Source of the DNA: Halopseudomonas formosensis
Lineage (GTDB): Bacteria; Pseudomonadota; Gammaproteobacteria; Pseudomonadales; Pseudomonadaceae
Direction of reading: 5' to 3'
Assembly (NCBI RefSeq): GCF_900115905.1
Contig: NZ_FOYD01000002.1
Location: forward strand, 1 to 64,000
DNA: 64,000 nt
The notes under the pieces are model-generated. The model was not told where the DNA came from. It worked only from the letters and a program-made list of their open reading frames with translations, and did not search any database. Position numbers and translations under genes: made by a program. The stretch's first letter is position 1; every line of letters starts with the position of its first letter. Positions 38,079 to 51,970 of this stretch are shown piece by piece.

Positions 38079-40226
38079 TTAACCGAAGAATTTCTGGCCG
38101 TTGGCAGCCATCTCACGCAACTTTTCAGTCGGGTGGTACATGGGGCCAAACTCGGCGTATTTGTCAGCAATGGCCACGAACTCGGCCACCCCAATGGTAT
38201 CGATGTAGCGCAGAGCGCCGCCCCGGAAGGGAGGGAAGCCGATACCGTAGATCAGACCCATGTCGGCGTCTGCAGCGGTCTCGACGATGCCGTCTTCCAG
38301 GCAACGGGCGGTTTCCAGGCACAGCGGAACCATCATGATCTCGACGATCTCTTCATCGGTCAGCTCGCGCTGCTCCTGCACGATCGGCTTGAGCAGTTCG
38401 TAGGCTTCGGGATCGACCACCTTCTTCGGCTTGCCCTTCTTGTCCACTTCATAGGCGTAGAAGCCCTTGCCGGTCTTCTGACCCAGGCGGTTGGCCTCGT
38501 ACATGACGTCGACGGCGGTCTTGGTCTTGTCAGCCATGCGATCCGGGTAACCTTCGGCCATCACATCACGGCCGTGGTGACCGGTATCCATGCCCACCAC
38601 GTCCATCAGGTAGGCCGGGCCCATCGGCCAGCCGAATTTCTCCATGACCTTGTCGACGCGCTGGAAGTCGGCACCCATGCCGATCAGGCGGGCAAAACCG
38701 CCGAAATACGGGAAGAGCACGCGGTTGACCAGGAAGCCGGGGCAGTCGTTGACCACGATCGGGGTCTTGCCCATCTTCTTGGCGTAGGCCACGGTGGTGG
38801 CAATGGCCTTCTCGCTGGACTTCTCGCCACGGATGACCTCAACCAGCGGCATCATGTGTACCGGGTTGAAGAAGTGCATGCCGACGAAGTTTTCCGGGCG
38901 CTTCAGGGCCTGGGCCAGGTAAGTGATGGAGATGGTCGAGGTGTTGGAAGCGATGATGGCGTCTTCCTTCACATGCTGCTCGACCTCGGCCAGCACGGCG
39001 TGCTTGACCTTCGGATTCTCGACCACGGCCTCGACCACGATGTCGACGTTGCCGAAGTCGCCGTAGGACATGGTCGGGCGAATGGCGTTCAGTGCCCTGG
39101 CCATCTCGGCGGGCTTCATGCGGCCCTTCTCGACCCGCTTGCCCAGCAGCTTGGAGGCTTCGTCCAGACCCAGCTGGATACCCTCTTCGCGGATGTCCTT
39201 CATCAGGATCGGCGTGCCCTTGTAGGCGGACTGGTAGGCGATGCCGCCGCCCATGATGCCGGCACCCAGTACCGCTGCCAGCTTCACTTCACCGGCCAGC
39301 TTGTCGTACTTCTTCGCCTTGCTCTTGAGCGCCTGGTCGTTCAGGAACAGACCCACCAGGGATGCAGCCACGGTGGTCTTGGCCATCTTGGCAAAACCGG
39401 CTGCCTCGATTTCCAGTGCCTTCTCGCGACCGTGGTTGGCCGCCTTCTGCATGGTCTTGATGGCTTCCAGCGGCGCTGGGTAGTTCGGACCGGCCTGCCC
39501 GGCAACGAAGCCCTTGGTGGTTTCAAAGGCCATCATCTGCTCGATGGTGTTGAGCTTGATCTTCTCCAGCTTGGGCTGGCGCTTGGCGCGGAAATCCAGC
39601 TCACCGGCAATGGCGCGGCGGACCAGATCCAGAGCCGCATCGCGCAGCTTGTCATCGGCTACCACGGCGTCCACGACACCGGCCTTCAGGGCGGCCCCGG
39701 CGCGCTGCTCGGCGCCACCGGCAATCCACTCGACGGCGTTGTCCACACCGATCAGGCGCGGCAGACGTACGGTGCCGCCGAAACCGGGATAGATACCCAG
39801 CTTGGTTTCCGGCAGACCGATCTTGGTGCTTTCAGCCATGACGCGGAAGTCGCAGGCCAGACACATTTCCAGACCGCCGCCCAGGGCCAGGCCGTTGATG
39901 GCCGCCACTGTGGGCACGTTCAGATCTTCAAAGGCGTTGAAGATGCGGTTGGTTTCGATGTTGGCCGCAACCAGCTCCTCTTCGGACAGCTTGAACGCAT
40001 GCACGAACTCGGTGATGTCGGCGCCGACAATGAACACGTCCTTGCCACTGGTTACGATGACGCCCTTGATGTTGCTGTCGGACTGGATCTTTTCAACGGC
40101 TGCCTTGAGTTCGGCGAGGGTAGCCTGGTTGAACTTGTTGACCGACTCGCCCTGCAGATCGAACTTGAGCTCGGCGATGCCGTCGTCAAGGATTTGAACC
40201 GTGATGGCTTTACCTTCGTAAATCAT
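38079..40226 (-). CDS. fadB: Fatty acid oxidation complex subunit alpha
   Basis: A multifunctional protein with enoyl-CoA hydratase/isomerase and L-3-hydroxyacyl-CoA dehydrogenase. The 715-residue length equals that of the P. aeruginosa protein when the ATG at 40226 is used; GGAG lies eight bases upstream. The N-terminal crotonase domain ([26 protein letters not shown]) and the Rossmann fold ([15 protein letters not shown], about 320) are followed by the HAD active-site region ([13 protein letters not shown]). It forms the complex with FadA. A 241-base leader separates it from the gene upstream. Confidence 0.97.
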   Translation of the reverse strand: MIYEGKAITVQILDDGIAELKFDLQGESVNKFNQATLAELKAAVEKIQSDSNIKGVIVTSGKDVFIVGADITEFVHAFKLSEEELVAANIETNRIFNAFEDLNVPTVAAINGLALGGGLEMCLACDFRVMAESTKIGLPETKLGIYPGFGGTVRLPRLIGVDNAVEWIAGGAEQRAGAALKAGVVDAVVADDKLRDAALDLVRRAIAGELDFRAKRQPKLEKIKLNTIEQMMAFETTKGFVAGQAGPNYPAPLEAIKTMQKAANHGREKALEIEAAGFAKMAKTTVAASLVGLFLNDQALKSKAKKYDKLAGEVKLAAVLGAGIMGGGIAYQSAYKGTPILMKDIREEGIQLGLDEASKLLGKRVEKGRMKPAEMARALNAIRPTMSYGDFGNVDIVVEAVVENPKVKHAVLAEVEQHVKEDAIIASNTSTISITYLAQALKRPENFVGMHFFNPVHMMPLVEVIRGEKSSEKAIATTVAYAKKMGKTPIVVNDCPGFLVNRVLFPYFGGFARLIGMGADFQRVDKVMEKFGWPMGPAYLMDVVGMDTGHHGRDVMAEGYPDRMADKTKTAVDVMYEANRLGQKTGKGFYAYEVDKKGKPKKVVDPEAYELLKPIVQEQRELTDEEIVEIMMVPLCLETARCLEDGIVETAADADMGLIYGIGFPPFRGGALRYIDTIGVAEFVAIADKYAEFGPMYHPTEKLREMAANGQKFFG

Positions 40227-40467
40227 CAACTGATCTCCACGCTGTGAAAGCACATGAGAAACACCGGTCCGACCCACTGCCGGACGGTGTCATGATTGTT
40301 CCCGATAACTATGAAGTGCTGCCTGCCTGGCAAATTCATACGCTCGTTTGATTCGGGTACGCACACCTTTATGGAAAACGCGGGCGTTGTCAATCTGCGG
40401 CGGGCAACTGACTACAAAAAACACTATAGAGCCGTTACCTCGGGAAGTCAGTTCGCAGGGGGCCGGA

Positions 40468-40899
40468 TCAGACCCCGCGCAGGGGCTGCAGGGCTGTCAC
40501 CAGCTGGTCCAGCACGGCAATATCGTCCGGCTCGCGCCAGTACACCACCACCGAGAGACTCTGGCGGTCGATACCCCGCACCTGCTCGGGCAGGCGCTCG
40601 AGCACCTCCATGCAGTGCGGCGTGGCGGCCGAGCCGCTGAGCCACAACCAGCCCTCTTCCCCTCTCCGACAGCTGAACTCGGCATCCACCCGACAGCGCT
40701 CCAGCGGCATGCGGTAGGCGATGCAGCCTGCCAGCTGGTTGACCTGCTGCGACTCGCGCAGCCACTCCACAGCCAGACCGCGATGCCTGGCCTGCTCGCG
40801 CAGCCGGTGCAGGTGAAACTCCCGGCCACGGGGCATCAGCTTGAACAGACTGGAGATCAGGATGGCCGCCACCACGGCGACTATTACCCAGGTAGGCAT
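40468..40899 (-). CDS. Membrane-anchored hypothetical protein
   Basis: A 143-residue protein with one N-terminal membrane helix (residues 3-17) and a cytoplasmic or periplasmic domain of about 115 residues. I know no function. A homologue of similar length lies beside fadB in P. aeruginosa. The start at 40899 is supported by GAGGAA eight bases upstream; an earlier frame opening adds an unconserved tail. It is divergent from the usp gene. Confidence 0.8.
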   Translation of the reverse strand: MPTWVIVAVVAAILISSLFKLMPRGREFHLHRLREQARHRGLAVEWLRESQQVNQLAGCIAYRMPLERCRVDAEFSCRRGEEGWLWLSGSAATPHCMEVLERLPEQVRGIDRQSLSVVVYWREPDDIAVLDQLVTALQPLRGV

Positions 40900-41004
40900 G
40901 ATTTCGATTCCTCGTGAGGTTTTGCGTGGCCGCAGGCCGGTAAACTGTGGACCTGCCGGCAAAGACTGCTAAGATCAGCGAAAACAAGGAAGGAGAGACT
41001 CTGC

Positions 41005-41448
41005 ATGCTCTACTCACATGTGCTGGTAGCTGTAGATCTGATTGATGAGTGTCGCGCCGTGGCCGACCATGCCCAGCAGCTGGCCAGGGCATTGGGCGCC
41101 AAGCTCACCGTACTGCATGTGGTCGAACCACTGGCCATGGCCTATGGCGGTGATGTCCCCATGGACCTGTCCATGCTTCAGCAGCAACAGTTCGAGCAGG
41201 CCAGGGAGCGCATGCAACTGTTCGCCGGGGATTACGGACTGCCCGAAGAGCAGATGCAGATTGCCTTCGGTCACCCGCGTCAGGAGATTCACCGGGTCGC
41301 CACCGAATTCGGCTGCGATCTGATCGTGGTCGGCAGCCACGGCCGACATGGCCTGGCCCTGCTGCTCGGCTCCACCGCCAACGACGTGCTCCATGGGGCC
41401 CCCTGTGACGTGATTGCGGTCCGCCTGAACAAGACCGAGAACACCTGA
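41005..41448 (+). CDS. Universal stress protein, UspA family
   Basis: A 147-residue cytoplasmic protein with the Usp alpha/beta fold. The ATP-binding signature G-x2-G-x9-G-S appears as GSHGRHGLALLLGSTAND (about 112-129), so it likely belongs to the nucleotide-binding class. Such proteins help survival in stasis and stress. The position matches P. aeruginosa PA3017, between fadBA and uup. Confidence 0.92.
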   Translation: MLYSHVLVAVDLIDECRAVADHAQQLARALGAKLTVLHVVEPLAMAYGGDVPMDLSMLQQQQFEQARERMQLFAGDYGLPEEQMQIAFGHPRQEIHRVATEFGCDLIVVGSHGRHGLALLLGSTANDVLHGAPCDVIAVRLNKTENT

Positions 41449-41481
41449 TCTGACACGACCCTACCGATAGAGGGCGCCGCT

Positions 41482-41498
41482 GGCCGGCTCAGCCGGCC
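41482..41498 (-). repeat. Palindrome over the uup stop codon
   Basis: GGCCGGCT-C-AGCCGGCC is a perfect eight-base inverted repeat with a one-base centre that spans the TGA stop (41489-41491) and the last codons of uup. It is a strong hairpin in RNA from both strands and may end both convergent transcripts. No T-run follows. Confidence 0.6.
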
Positions 41499-43402
41499 AT
41501 GTCCTCCAGTTCCGCCCAGCGTTCCAGCGCCTGATCCAGCTCGGCCTGCTTGCTGTCCAGGGCCGCCAGAACAGGCGCCGTCTGCTCATGGGGCTGCTGG
41601 TAGAACTGCGGATCACTGACCTGCTGCTGCAATGCTTCGAGCTCGGCTTCCAGGCGCTCCAGCAAAGCCGGCATGGCCTCCAGCTCGCGCTGCAGCTTGT
41701 AGCTGAGCCTGGGCTTGGCCGCCGGCGCTGCCGTGCGCGCAGGCTCGATCACCGGAGCCGGTTGTACCGGTTTCGGTGCCGGCTCATCCAGACGCTCGGC
41801 CAGCAGTTCGACTCGGCCTCCCTGGCGCAACCAGTCGGCGTAACCGCCGACATATTCCCGGACATTGCCCTGCCCTTCGAACACCAGCGAGCTGGTGACC
41901 ACGTTATCCAGAAAGGCCCGGTCGTGACTGACCAGCAGCACTGTGCCGTCGAAGCCCGCCAGGACATCCTCCAGCAACTCCAGGGTTTCCACATCCAGAT
42001 CGTTGGTGGGTTCGTCCAGCACCAGGACGTTGGCCGGCTTGCTGAACAGCCTGGCCAGCAGCAGTCGCGCACGCTCCCCGCCGGACAGGGCCTTGACCGG
42101 CGTACGGGTACGCTCCGGCGAAAACAGGAAGTCACCCAGGTAACTGATCACGTGGCGGCGCTGACCGTTGATCTCGATGAAGTCGCGACCCTCGGAGAGG
42201 TTGTCGATCACCGTCTTTTCCAGATCCAGCTGATCGCGCAGCTGATCGAAATAGGCCACTTCCAGTTTGGTACCGTGCTTTACGGTACCGGAGGTGGGCT
42301 GGAGCTGGCCGAGCATCAGTTTGAGCAGGGTGCTCTTGCCCGAGCCGTTGTTGCCGATCAGGCCGATGCGGTCCCCCCGCAGCACATGGGTGGTCAGCTC
42401 ACGGATCAGCGGCGGCTGGCCCGGCCAGGCGAAGCTGACCTTGTCCAGCTCGATCACCCGCTTGCCCGACGCATCGGCAGTCTCCAGCTGGAAACTGGCC
42501 TTGCCCTGACGTTCGATACGCCGTGCGCGCTCCTCGCGCATGGCCTTGAGTGCCCGCACCCGGCCTTCGTTACGGGTGCGCCGGGCCTTGATGCCCTGGC
42601 GGATCCAGGCTTCCTCCTGGGCCAGCTTCTTGTCGAACAGCGCATTGGCCGTCGCCTCGGCCTCCAGCTGCTGCTCCTTGTGCTCGAGGAAGCTGCGGTA
42701 GTCCCCCTGCCAGTCGATCAGCTGACCGCGGTCCAGCTCCAGGATCCGCGTCGCCAAGGCCTGCAGGAACTGCCGGTCGTGGGTGATGAAGAGGACCGCG
42801 CCGCGGAACTCCAGCAGCACCTCTTCCAGCCAGGCGATGGTATGGATATCCAGGTGGTTGGTCGGCTCGTCCAGCAGCAGCACATCCGGCTCGGATACCA
42901 GAGCCTGGGCCAGCAGCACCCGCCGGCGCCAGCCGCCGGACAACTCCGACATGCTCTTGTCCGCCGGCAAACCCAGTCGGGTCAGGGTAGTCTCCACCAG
43001 CTGGTTCAGCCGCCAGCCATCCCGGGATTCCAGCTGATGCTGGACCTTCTCCAGACGCGCCAGTTCGGCCTCGCCCATCTCGCCGGTAACCAGGGCATGG
43101 TACTCGGCCAGCAGTTCACCGACCCCGGCCAGGCCCTGGGCTACCACGTCGTAGACCTTGCTCGCATCCGCTTCGGGCAGCTCCTGGGGCAGCTGGCCGA
43201 TCTTGAGGCCCGGGGCAAACCAGATCTCCCCTTCGTCCGCCGCCTGCTCGCCGGTCACCAAGCGCAGCAGGCTGGACTTGCCGGCACCGTTACGACCGAT
43301 CAGACACACCCGCTCGCCCCGGTCCAGCTGGAAACTGACCCTGTCCAGCAGTGGATTGAGGCCATAGGCCAGGGAAACGTCGGTAAAGGAAAGCAGAGCC
43401 AT
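41489..43402 (-). CDS. uup: ABC-F ATPase Uup
   Basis: A 637-residue soluble protein with two ABC domains: Walker A GRNGAGKSSLL (about 36) and GNNGSGKSTLL (about 350), signatures LSGGWRRR and LSGGERARLL, both with intact DEPTN Walker B. The C-terminal coiled coil (about 565-637) is diagnostic for Uup, which binds branched DNA and ribosomes. It is not a transporter, having no membrane segment. The position matches PA3019. Confidence 0.94.
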   Translation of the reverse strand: MALLSFTDVSLAYGLNPLLDRVSFQLDRGERVCLIGRNGAGKSSLLRLVTGEQAADEGEIWFAPGLKIGQLPQELPEADASKVYDVVAQGLAGVGELLAEYHALVTGEMGEAELARLEKVQHQLESRDGWRLNQLVETTLTRLGLPADKSMSELSGGWRRRVLLAQALVSEPDVLLLDEPTNHLDIHTIAWLEEVLLEFRGAVLFITHDRQFLQALATRILELDRGQLIDWQGDYRSFLEHKEQQLEAEATANALFDKKLAQEEAWIRQGIKARRTRNEGRVRALKAMREERARRIERQGKASFQLETADASGKRVIELDKVSFAWPGQPPLIRELTTHVLRGDRIGLIGNNGSGKSTLLKLMLGQLQPTSGTVKHGTKLEVAYFDQLRDQLDLEKTVIDNLSEGRDFIEINGQRRHVISYLGDFLFSPERTRTPVKALSGGERARLLLARLFSKPANVLVLDEPTNDLDVETLELLEDVLAGFDGTVLLVSHDRAFLDNVVTSSLVFEGQGNVREYVGGYADWLRQGGRVELLAERLDEPAPKPVQPAPVIEPARTAAPAAKPRLSYKLQRELEAMPALLERLEAELEALQQQVSDPQFYQQPHEQTAPVLAALDSKQAELDQALERWAELEDMAG

Positions 43403-43566
43403 AACACACCTTTTTCAGATTCAGGGTCGCATTCTACCCGCAGGCCTGTGTAACTGCATGTTTATTGCGGCCAACGGCTTTGAAGGAGACATGCAAACAG
43501 CTAAGCTGAGCTCAGCCCCGGATCCCCCGGGCATTCAGACAAGCCAGTGTCAGGTCTCCCATATCT

Positions 43567-45516
43567 ATGCTCGTGCACGCGTCCTCTACCCTGCTCCGCG
43601 CCATTCGCCTGCTGTGTGTCAGCCTGTTGCTGCTCAGCCTGCCTGCCCAGGCCGACCGTCTGACGGAACAGCGCAGGCAGTATGACCAGGCCAGGGCCGC
43701 TCTGGAGCGCGGTGACATGGAAAGATTCAACAGCCTGAGCAGCGCGCTGACGGATTATCCGCTGTACCCCTATCTGGTCATGGAGTCGCTGCGCAAGCGC
43801 CTGGACCGGGCGCCGCACGGTGAGATCGAGCAATTTCTCAGCCGCCATGGCGACCTGCCGGCGGCCAGCAGCATCAAGGCCACCTGGCTCAAGCGGCTCC
43901 GCGCCGAAGGGGACTGGCCCCGGCTGCGTCGTCACCTCGACGCGGACAGCCTCACCGCGGAACTGGAATGCCCGCTGGTCCTGCAGGACTGGAACGAAGG
44001 CAAGGTCGAGCAGGCCCGCGAGCGTGCCCGGGAACTCTGGACAGTCGGCCATTCCCAGCCGGATGCCTGTACTCCGCTGTTCGAGCGCTGGCGCGCCTCC
44101 GGCGGCTTGACCGAAGCCGTAGCCTGGGAACGTATCCGCCTGGCCCTGCTGCACCGCCAGGATGCCCTGGCCAGGTATCTGCTGCGCTATGTTCCGAGCC
44201 AGCAGGCCCTGGCCGAGCGCTTCGTCGCCACGGCGATCAATCCGCGCATGCTGTCCGATGTGAGCAAGTACCAGCCGGGCGCCAACCAGCCACCCGAGCA
44301 GCTGACCGACATAGTGACAGTCGCCCTGCGCCGCCTGGGCCGGGACGACGCCAGCGCCGCGCTGGCGCTGTGGCCGCACTATCAGCATCTGCCCTTCAGT
44401 GACGAGCAGCGCCTGGCCCTGACCCGGGATATCGGCGTGCGTCTGGCCCGCCGCCATGAACCCCGGGCCCTGGCGTTCATGGCCGCCAACGACCCCGAGC
44501 TGAAGGATGACACCGTCACCGAATGGCGTGGTCGGCTGGCGCTGCGCACCGGTCAGTGGCACAACGTACTGGATCTGACCCGACACATGCCCGAGCACCT
44601 GCGCCAGCAGAGCCGCTGGCGCTACTGGGAACTGCGCAGCCGCCAGCTGGCCAATTCCGCCGTGGGTGAACTGACCGAGGATTACGCCAGCCTGGCCGGC
44701 GAACGCGACTTCTATGGCTTCCTCGCCGCCGAGCGCAGCCGACGCCCCTACGCCCTGAATCACCAGCCGGTGGCGGTGGACGCCCGCGCCGCAGCCCGGG
44801 TAGCCAATACCGCCGGGATCATTCGCGCCAGGGAGTTTCATGCCCGTGGCGACTATCTGGATGCCCGGCGCGAGTGGTACCACGCCGAGCGCCTGTTCAG
44901 CCGCGAAGAACTGATCGCTCAGGCCGCACTGGCCCGGCAGATGGACTGGTATTTCCCCGCCATCCGCGGCATCAGCAAGGCTCAGCACTGGGATGACCTG
45001 GAGATCCGCTTCCCCCTGGCCTACCGCGAACCCATCGTCCGTCAGGCACGCCTGCGTCAGCTTAACTCCACCTGGGTCTACGCCATTACCCGCCAGGAAA
45101 GCGGCTTCATGACCGACGCCCGTTCCCATGCCGGTGCCCTGGGGCTGATGCAGCTGATGCCCGCCACCGCGCAGGAAACCGCTCGCCGGAACAATATTCC
45201 CCTGGCCAATACCAGCAGCGCGGTACTGGACCCGGAACGCAACATTGCATTGGGAACGGCCTATCTGTCACAGCTGTACAGCCAGTTCCGGGGCAACCGG
45301 GTGCTCGCCTCCGCCGCCTACAACGCCGGGCCCGGTCGTGTACGTCAGTGGACAAGGGATCTGCCGGCGATGCCCGCGGATATCTGGATCGAGACCATCC
45401 CCTTCGACGAGACGCGCAGCTATGTGCAGAGCGTCCTGACCTATGGGGTGATCTACGGAGAGAAGCTGGGCATCCGCCAGCCGGTGATGGAGCCGCACGA
45501 GAAATACATCGAGTAA
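43567..45516 (+). CDS. slt: Soluble lytic murein transglycosylase
   Basis: A periplasmic enzyme that cleaves peptidoglycan to 1,6-anhydro products. The 649-residue precursor has a signal peptide (to about QA-D at 29), a superhelical U-domain (about 30-440), a linker, and the catalytic SLT domain with Glu511 in TRQESGFM, followed by GALGLMQLMPATA and the AYNAGPGRVRQW motif. Length and order match Slt70 proteins. The ribosome binding site is weak, but this ATG places the signal peptide correctly. Confidence 0.95.
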   Translation: MLVHASSTLLRAIRLLCVSLLLLSLPAQADRLTEQRRQYDQARAALERGDMERFNSLSSALTDYPLYPYLVMESLRKRLDRAPHGEIEQFLSRHGDLPAASSIKATWLKRLRAEGDWPRLRRHLDADSLTAELECPLVLQDWNEGKVEQARERARELWTVGHSQPDACTPLFERWRASGGLTEAVAWERIRLALLHRQDALARYLLRYVPSQQALAERFVATAINPRMLSDVSKYQPGANQPPEQLTDIVTVALRRLGRDDASAALALWPHYQHLPFSDEQRLALTRDIGVRLARRHEPRALAFMAANDPELKDDTVTEWRGRLALRTGQWHNVLDLTRHMPEHLRQQSRWRYWELRSRQLANSAVGELTEDYASLAGERDFYGFLAAERSRRPYALNHQPVAVDARAAARVANTAGIIRAREFHARGDYLDARREWYHAERLFSREELIAQAALARQMDWYFPAIRGISKAQHWDDLEIRFPLAYREPIVRQARLRQLNSTWVYAITRQESGFMTDARSHAGALGLMQLMPATAQETARRNNIPLANTSSAVLDPERNIALGTAYLSQLYSQFRGNRVLASAAYNAGPGRVRQWTRDLPAMPADIWIETIPFDETRSYVQSVLTYGVIYGEKLGIRQPVMEPHEKYIE

Positions 45517-45518
45517 CG

Positions 45519-45550
45519 GCACAGGGCGTGTAACGCACGCCCTGTATTCA
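45519..45550. terminator. Bidirectional hairpin between slt and nfuA
   Basis: ACAGGGCGTG/CACGCCCTGT form a perfect 10-base stem with loop TAACG between convergent stop codons at 45516 and 45555. Confidence 0.7.
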
Positions 45551-45554
45551 GCAC

Positions 45555-46139
45555 TCAGTAGTAGGCATTTTCCGTGACCGAATGGTCGGTCACGTCACGC
45601 ACACCGGTGATTTCCGGAATACGCGCAACCAGGGTCTTCTCGACCCCTTCCTTGAGTGTTACATCCGCCATGCCGCAGCCCTGGCAACCGCCACCGAACT
45701 GCAGCACCGCGATACCACCTTCAACCACGTCGATCAGCTTGATCTCGCCGCCATGGCTGGCCAGGCTCGGATTGATCTCGGTCTGCAGCAGGTAGTTGAT
45801 ACGGTCATTCAGCGGGCTGTCCTCATTGACCATCGGCACCTTGGCATTCGGCGCCTTGATGGTCAGCTGACCGCCCATACGGTCGGTGGCATAATCCACC
45901 ACCGCGTCCTCAAGGAAGGGCTCACTGACCGCATCCACCCAGACCGGAAAGGCCGCCAGGGAGATGAGCAGATCCTCCGCCTTCTCCTCACCCGGCTTGC
46001 AGTAGGCGATGCAGGTTTCAGCGTAGGGAGTGCCGGGCTGGGTGATGAACACGCGGATGCCGACACCGGTGGTGTCCTGCTTCGACAACAGCTCCGCCAG
46101 ATAGGTCTGAGCAGCCTCGGTGAAGTGAATACCTGCCAT
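45555..46139 (-). CDS. nfuA: Fe/S biogenesis protein NfuA
   Basis: A 194-residue carrier that delivers 4Fe-4S clusters under stress. The N-terminal domain resembles A-type carriers but lacks their cysteine set. The C-terminal NifU domain has the ligand pair Cys152-x2-Cys155 (GGGCQGCGM), and the end [14 protein letters not shown] matches the P. aeruginosa protein of equal length. The start at 46139 is supported by GAGG seven bases upstream. Confidence 0.96.
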   Translation of the reverse strand: MAGIHFTEAAQTYLAELLSKQDTTGVGIRVFITQPGTPYAETCIAYCKPGEEKAEDLLISLAAFPVWVDAVSEPFLEDAVVDYATDRMGGQLTIKAPNAKVPMVNEDSPLNDRINYLLQTEINPSLASHGGEIKLIDVVEGGIAVLQFGGGCQGCGMADVTLKEGVEKTLVARIPEITGVRDVTDHSVTENAYY

Positions 46140-46454
46140 GAAATGCCTCTCGGTCGATGACGTAATGCGTGTATTGTACGGGATAAGGCCCCCCGAATAA
46201 AGACCCACCAATTCACTTGGTTATTAATCTTTCGTATCCCTTTCATCAAGCTGAACCATCACGACAGGCCACGACGGGGCGTAGCAGTGCGCAGGCATGC
46301 ACGTAGATGCAACCGCGTAAAACCGCGTTAACACAAGCAGACACCAACATCTGCTTGAATCAAATCAATAGCATCATGAGTTCCATTCATATCAGGCACG
46401 GGCGCCCGTCTGGTAGACTTAACCGTTTATTTCATTGCTGATCCCGGAGCTCCC
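46140..46454. other. Divergent nfuA/metH noncoding region with repeats
   Basis: No open frame is supported in these 315 bases. They hold a tandem repeat AACCGCGTAA/AACCGCGTTA (46311-46330), an eight-base inverted repeat CAAGCAGA/TCTGCTTG with an eight-base loop (46334-46357), a MetR-like site TGAG-N5-TTCA (46377-46389, consensus TGAA-N5-TTCA), and a palindrome ACGGGCGCCCGT (46399-46410). I saw no B12 box, so a cobalamin riboswitch is not supported. Confidence 0.6.
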
Positions 46455-50147
<3,693 letters not shown>

Positions 50148-50163
50148 AGGGAAGACCTGACGA

Positions 50164-51498
50164 GTGAGCCTTGTTCCCACCCATGATCGCTTCAGGACCA
50201 TCGTCATGCTGGGCCTGCCGATCATGGGGGGCATGCTCAGCCAGAGTCTGCTGAATCTGGTGGATGCCGCCATGGTCGGCAGCCTGGGCCAGGCCGCGCT
50301 GGCCGGTGTCGGCCTGGGTGGCTATGTCAACTTCATGGCCATCGCCCTGGTCATGGGTCTGGGGGTCGGGGTACAGGCCACGGTAGCCCGTCGACGCGGC
50401 CAGGGACTGGTCGATCAAAGCGCGGAGCCACTGAACAACGGCCTGCTGATCGCCGCGCTGATCGCCCTGCCCCTCAGCCTGCTGTGCTGGTTCAACGCCG
50501 AGGCCATCCTGGCCCAGCTCAGCGACGATCCCGAGGTGACGGCAATAGGCGCGGACTACTTCCGCTGGCGGGCACTGGCGATCATCGCGGTGGGCTGCAA
50601 CTTCGCCTTCCGCGGCTACTGGAACGGCATCCGCCAGACCGGGCGCTATCTGCAGATCCTGGTGGTGATGCACATCTTCAATGTGGTCATCAGCTACGGC
50701 CTGATCTTCGGCCGCTTCGGTCTGCCGGAAATGGGCGCAGAGGGCTCGGGACTCGGCACCACCCTGGCCATGTTCCTCGGCACAGCGCTGTACTTCACGC
50801 TCACCTGGTTTCGCGGCCGCCGGCAGGGCTTCCTGCGCCGTCTGCCGCCGCTGGCCGAGCTGCGCCTGATGTTGCGCCTGTCGCTGCCCAACTCCCTGCA
50901 ACAGCTGTTCTTTGCCACCGGCGTGACAGTGCTGTTCTGGATCATAGGCCAGATCGGCACCGCCGAACTGGCGGTGGCGCATATCCTGATCAATCTCGCG
51001 CTGCTGCTGATTCTGCCCGGGGTGGGCATGGGCATGGCCGCCACCACCCTGGTCAGTCACAGCCTCGGCGCCGGGCAGCCCCAGGACGCCTATCGCTGGG
51101 GCTGGGATGTGGTCAAGGTCGCGGCACTGATGCTGTTCCTGCTCGGCCTGCCCTTCTGGCTGATGCCGCAACTGGTGCTGCAGATCTTTACTCAGGACCC
51201 CGAACTGCTGGCGCTCGGGCAGTGGCCGCTGCGCATCACCGGGCTGGGCATGACCCTGGATGCCACCGCCCTGGTCCTCACCCAGGCGCTGCTCGGCGCC
51301 GGAGCCAGCCGCATGGTGATGGGAGTGAATCTGGGCAGCCAGTGGTTGATCTTCCTGCCCTGCGCCTATCTCATCGGGCCGGTACTGGGCGGCGGGCTGC
51401 TGGCGGTGTGGCTGTTGCAGAGCCTGTACCGGGTCATGGCCTCCGTGATCTTTGCCATACTATGGAGGCGCAAGCACTGGGCCGATATCCGGTTATGA
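50164..51498 (+). CDS. MATE-family efflux transporter
   Basis: A 444-residue inner-membrane protein with about 12 hydrophobic helices and the two-fold MATE repeat (helix 1 region GLPIMGGMLSQSLLNLVDAAMVG and a second LSLPNSLQQLFF block). MATE proteins export cationic drugs or metabolites with Na+ or H+. The start is GTG at 50164, 16 bases after metH, so the two may be co-transcribed. The substrate is unknown. Confidence 0.92.
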   Translation: MSLVPTHDRFRTIVMLGLPIMGGMLSQSLLNLVDAAMVGSLGQAALAGVGLGGYVNFMAIALVMGLGVGVQATVARRRGQGLVDQSAEPLNNGLLIAALIALPLSLLCWFNAEAILAQLSDDPEVTAIGADYFRWRALAIIAVGCNFAFRGYWNGIRQTGRYLQILVVMHIFNVVISYGLIFGRFGLPEMGAEGSGLGTTLAMFLGTALYFTLTWFRGRRQGFLRRLPPLAELRLMLRLSLPNSLQQLFFATGVTVLFWIIGQIGTAELAVAHILINLALLLILPGVGMGMAATTLVSHSLGAGQPQDAYRWGWDVVKVAALMLFLLGLPFWLMPQLVLQIFTQDPELLALGQWPLRITGLGMTLDATALVLTQALLGAGASRMVMGVNLGSQWLIFLPCAYLIGPVLGGGLLAVWLLQSLYRVMASVIFAILWRRKHWADIRL

Positions 51499-51530
51499 GC
51501 GCGACCTGTCAACTCCCGCAAGAGGCAGCC

Positions 51531-51791
51531 ATGAGCGAAAACAACAAGAACAGCGGCAGCAAGCACCAGCAGCCAGAGGACAGTTCACCCCGCAACGGAC
51601 TGGGCTTTCGACAGATGCTCAGCACCATACTTTTCGGCGCCCTCGGTGTGCAGAGCAACCGGGCACGGGAGCGGGACTTCAGTCAGGGCAAGCCCAGCCA
51701 CTTCATCTACTTCGGGGTGGGCTTCATGCTGGTCTTCGTGCTGGTCATCATCGGGGTGGTGAAGCTGGTACTGCATTTCGCCGGGCGCTAG
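51531..51791 (+). CDS. DUF2970-family small membrane protein
   Basis: An 86-residue protein with a charged Ser/Asn/Lys-rich N-terminus, the conserved block FRQMLSTILFGALGVQSNRARERDF, and one C-terminal membrane helix (about 61-82). The family is common in Pseudomonas and has no known role. GAGG lies five bases before the ATG, and the gene begins 32 bases after the MATE gene, so it probably shares its transcript. Confidence 0.85.
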   Translation: MSENNKNSGSKHQQPEDSSPRNGLGFRQMLSTILFGALGVQSNRARERDFSQGKPSHFIYFGVGFMLVFVLVIIGVVKLVLHFAGR

Positions 51792-51801
51792 AATGTCCGG
51801 C

Positions 51802-51824
51802 TCCGGAGTCCCTGCGACTCCGGA
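51802..51824. terminator. Hairpin between DUF2970 and the 39-residue gene
   Basis: TCCGGAGTC/GACTCCGGA form a perfect nine-base stem with loop CCTGC between convergent genes. There is no clear T-run. Confidence 0.6.
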
Positions 51825-51850
51825 CTGCAGTCGGAAGCCGGGGCTCGGCG

Positions 51851-51970
51851 TCAGTGCTGGCTGACCCAGAACACGGCGGTAGCTACTGCTATCAGAATCA
51901 GGGCGACAGCGGCGAAGGCATCCAGCCCGCTGTCGGGGCCACCGCCGGTATGAGTATCCTGTTCCTGCAT
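51851..51970 (-). CDS. 39-residue single-helix membrane protein
   Basis: The short product starts MQEQDTHTGGGPDSGLDAFAAV and carries one membrane helix (about residues 17-36), ending FWVSQH. GAGGA precedes the ATG by eight bases, supporting real translation. I recognise only its general type: conserved small inner-membrane peptides without known role. It lies upstream of and divergent from cysI. Confidence 0.6.
   Translation of the reverse strand: MQEQDTHTGGGPDSGLDAFAAVALILIAVATAVFWVSQH

Noticed and set aside
46140..46454. Cobalamin riboswitch upstream of metH
   Set aside because: No B12 box or typical multi-stem core could be found by eye. A covariance-model search would decide; a hit would overturn this.
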